This document shows positions 4,353-5,902 of a DNA stretch of 5,902 bases, one piece after another. Location of the stretch: positions 1-5,902 of the forward strand of contig USJG01000146.1 in assembly GCA_900554925.1 (NCBI GenBank), read 5' to 3'. Positions within the stretch are counted from its first letter, which is position 1. The number at the start of each line of letters is the position of its first letter. The notes beneath the pieces were generated by a model. That model did no database searches and had not been told where the DNA came from. It was given only the letters and a program-made list of their open reading frames with translations. Position numbers and translations under genes: made by a program. Source of the DNA: an uncultured Lachnospiraceae bacterium. GTDB taxonomy: Bacteria > Bacillota > Clostridia > Lachnospirales > Lachnospiraceae.

Positions 4353-5690
4353 TTAGCTGGATCTCTGTTTATTTTTTTCAGATTTGCAGCCTACCATGGT
4401 AAAGCAGATGACAGCGGCAATAATGTAAAGGACAACTGTTACATAGAGGACTGTCTGATAACCGCTGGGATTTACCGTGATGATTTCCGTTGTTCCGTCA
4501 GCTAAAGTGTGTGACAACTCTGTTTCCGTGCCAAAATGGCTTACAATAAAGGAAGCCATCTGATTTCCCGTAAGACCTGCAAATGCCCATGCGGAAAGGG
4601 TAATACCATGAATGGCGCTGATATTCTTCATGCCGTAATGATCTGAAAGCAGGGTGGGAACATTGCTGAAACCGCCGCCATATCCGGCGTTTACTACAAA
4701 CAGCAGGATAAGTACCAGAATCATGAAGAGAGTATTCTGGCCCATGTTGGTGATGCCCTGTGTGATAATAACAAGGCCGGTTGCAGCTATGGAAAGAATA
4801 AAAATAATCTTGTAAATGGTATTTCTGTCCTTGAAGGTGTCAGCCCATGCGGAAAAGCCTAAACGGCCGGCAGCATTGAAAACTGCGGTAATTGAGGAAA
4901 GAACACCCACCATTCCTACCAGTCCGATGCATTTAATGATCATTTTTTCCTGGGAGATCAAAGCAAGGCCGCAGGTAATATTTAAATAGAACATGATCCA
5001 GATACCAATAAAGGTAATTGGTTTTTCTTTGATTACATCAATTGCGCGGGCGCCTTTTTCAGAGGAAGAGGCTTCATGCCATCCTTCCGGCTTTTTCAGG
5101 AGCAGATGCCCTGCGAACATCATAAGGAAATATACGACTGCAAGGATCAGGAACATTTTGTATATGCCGCCCTCACCCAGGGAATTTAGAAGAGACTGCA
5201 TGATTGGGCTTGCGATCGCCTTCGCGGCACCGAAACCGGCTACAGCCAGTCCGGTGGCAAGTCCCTTACGGTCTTCAAACCAGAGCATCAGTGTTTTGAC
5301 AGGAGAAAGATAACCGGTTCCAAGGCCAATGCCCATGATAAAGCCATAGCAGACATAAATGCCGATAAGCGCCAGTATGCTTCCGGGGTGAGCACCGCCA
5401 TACCAGATAAAAAGGCCGGTGCCCGCCATACCTGCGGCGAAGCAGATCGTAGCAATCAGAGAAGATTTATGTATATCCCTTTCTACAATATTGCCAAGGA
5501 AAGCGGCTGACATGCCAAGGAAGAAAATGGCAAAACTGAAGGCCCATTCAGTAGCTCCCTTGGAAAAGCCTATGTAATCGGCAATTTCCTGGCTGAAAAT
5601 GGACCAGCAATAAACAGTACCAATGCTGCAATGAAGTAATAATGCGGGTATTGCAGCCCTTACCCATTTGTTTTTTGACAGATTTTTCAT
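4353..5690 (-). CDS. OFA-family MFS transporter (oxalate/formate antiporter family)
   Basis: This is an inner-membrane major facilitator of 445 residues from the ATG at 5690, typical for the family, with about 12 hydrophobic segments and a cytoplasmic central loop at about 200-224. Family features seen include the start WVRAAIPALLLHCSIGTVYCWSIFS (TM1), a motif-A-like loop GNIVERDIHK (66-75), DRKGLATGLAVAGFG with GAAKAIASP (TM5 region), a second motif-A-like GRLGFSAWADTFKDRN (275-290), and AGYGGGFSNVPTLLSDHYG (335-353). The OFA family includes OxlT of Oxalobacter and transporters annotated for formate, oxalate or lactate; the substrate here is unknown. A GTG at 5702 would add four residues, but the SD-like AAGTGAG 7 bases before the ATG at 5690 favours the shorter form. 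It converges on grcA, and the right repeat abuts its upstream region. Confidence 0.9.
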   Translation of the reverse strand: MKNLSKNKWVRAAIPALLLHCSIGTVYCWSIFSQEIADYIGFSKGATEWAFSFAIFFLGMSAAFLGNIVERDIHKSSLIATICFAAGMAGTGLFIWYGGAHPGSILALIGIYVCYGFIMGIGLGTGYLSPVKTLMLWFEDRKGLATGLAVAGFGAAKAIASPIMQSLLNSLGEGGIYKMFLILAVVYFLMMFAGHLLLKKPEGWHEASSSEKGARAIDVIKEKPITFIGIWIMFYLNITCGLALISQEKMIIKCIGLVGMVGVLSSITAVFNAAGRLGFSAWADTFKDRNTIYKIIFILSIAATGLVIITQGITNMGQNTLFMILVLILLFVVNAGYGGGFSNVPTLLSDHYGMKNISAIHGITLSAWAFAGLTGNQMASFIVSHFGTETELSHTLADGTTEIITVNPSGYQTVLYVTVVLYIIAAVICFTMVGCKSEKNKQRSS

Positions 5691-5735
5691 GTTGTAACTC
5701 ACTTTCTTATTATGATGTATTCGTTTTTAAATAAG

Positions 5736-5902
5736 ATTCGGGTGTCAAAAGGTGCTGTTAGAAAGTGCTCATGACAGATTGCATAAAAGGAATTGCACCC
5801 TGTCAGTTCCTGAAAATGGATTTTCTAAATGTTCTTAAGGAAGTCTGTTTATCCGGACGCAACCATCCGCAATTCGCCATCCGGGCTCATAGCGGACTTT
5901 TC
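5736..5902 (-). repeat. Right copy of the long inverted repeat (probable insertion-sequence end)
   Basis: This is the reverse-complement partner of 8-173, running to the last base of the window. Its inner boundary (5736) falls at the same TTGACACCCGAAT motif as in the left copy. It contains a clean inverted repeat, TGACAG (5772-5777) with CTGTCA (5800-5805), which is imperfect in the left copy. The outward TTGACA (minus strand, 5748-5743) points at the transporter gene, but the bases 17-18 downstream (AACGAA or ACGAAT) make a poor -10. The level of divergence suggests two related but independent insertions, or old copies, more than one recent duplication. Confidence 0.8.
5849..5902 (-). CDS. 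3' end of an unidentified ORF inside the right repeat (partial)
   Basis: The minus strand reads EKSAMSPDGELRMVASG followed by TAA at 5851-5849. It is the counterpart of the left-edge tail with Pro in place of Leu. The rest of the gene lies beyond the window. The family is not identified; see the left-edge copy. Confidence 0.5.
   Translation of the reverse strand, partial: EKSAMSPDGELRMVASG

Noticed and set aside
4993..5313. 106-residue plus-strand open frame inside the transporter gene
   Set aside because: It is antisense to a full-length, well-conserved MFS gene.

Overview
The window looks like a piece of chromosome from an anaerobic, moderately low-GC Firmicute, most likely a Lachnospiraceae-type gut Clostridium. 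This is inferred from strong AGGAGG-type ribosome binding sites, a stand-alone glycyl radical protein (pyruvate formate-lyase partner), a YkgJ-type cysteine-cluster protein paired with a Crp/Fnr regulator, and an OFA-family transporter. No taxonomic marker gene is present.

Layout. Both ends carry the same sequence in opposite orientation: 8-173 and the reverse complement of 5736-5902, about 93% identical by eye (10 mismatches and one 1-base gap). Each copy holds the last 17-19 codons of an unidentified ORF, its stop codon and about 112 bp of non-coding DNA. Both point into the window and both end at the motif TTGACACCCGAAT. They look like the 3' ends of two copies of a dispersed element, probably an insertion sequence, and the window edges probably coincide with repeat-induced assembly breaks. 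Between them lie: an O6-alkylguanine-DNA methyltransferase (ogt, +); a decayed IS30-type transposase fragment (+); a RelE/ParE-type toxin with a Phd/YefM-type antitoxin (-); a two-gene operon of a YkgJ-like cysteine-cluster protein and a Crp/Fnr-type regulator (+, 4-bp overlap); a decayed RhuM-family fragment (+); a GNAT acetyltransferase (+); an intergenic region of about 300 bp with two adjacent perfect palindromes; an 81-residue autonomous glycyl radical protein (grcA-like, +); a strong bidirectional terminator; and a convergent 12-TM OFA-family MFS transporter (-).

How the genes may work together. The Crp/Fnr regulator, the palindromes upstream of the glycyl radical protein, that protein itself (a repair part for oxygen-damaged pyruvate formate-lyase) and the OFA transporter (family substrates: oxalate, formate, lactate-type monocarboxylates) suggest an anaerobic-metabolism and redox-stress theme. 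That theme is inferred from proximity. The ogt, toxin-antitoxin and GNAT genes, with the IS30 and RhuM relics, look like accessory cargo or scars of past insertions. No wholly new multi-gene system can be demonstrated. The least ordinary items are the inverted terminal repeats with outward TTGACA motifs, the minimal glycyl radical protein behind its double palindrome, and the two protein relics in intergenic gaps.
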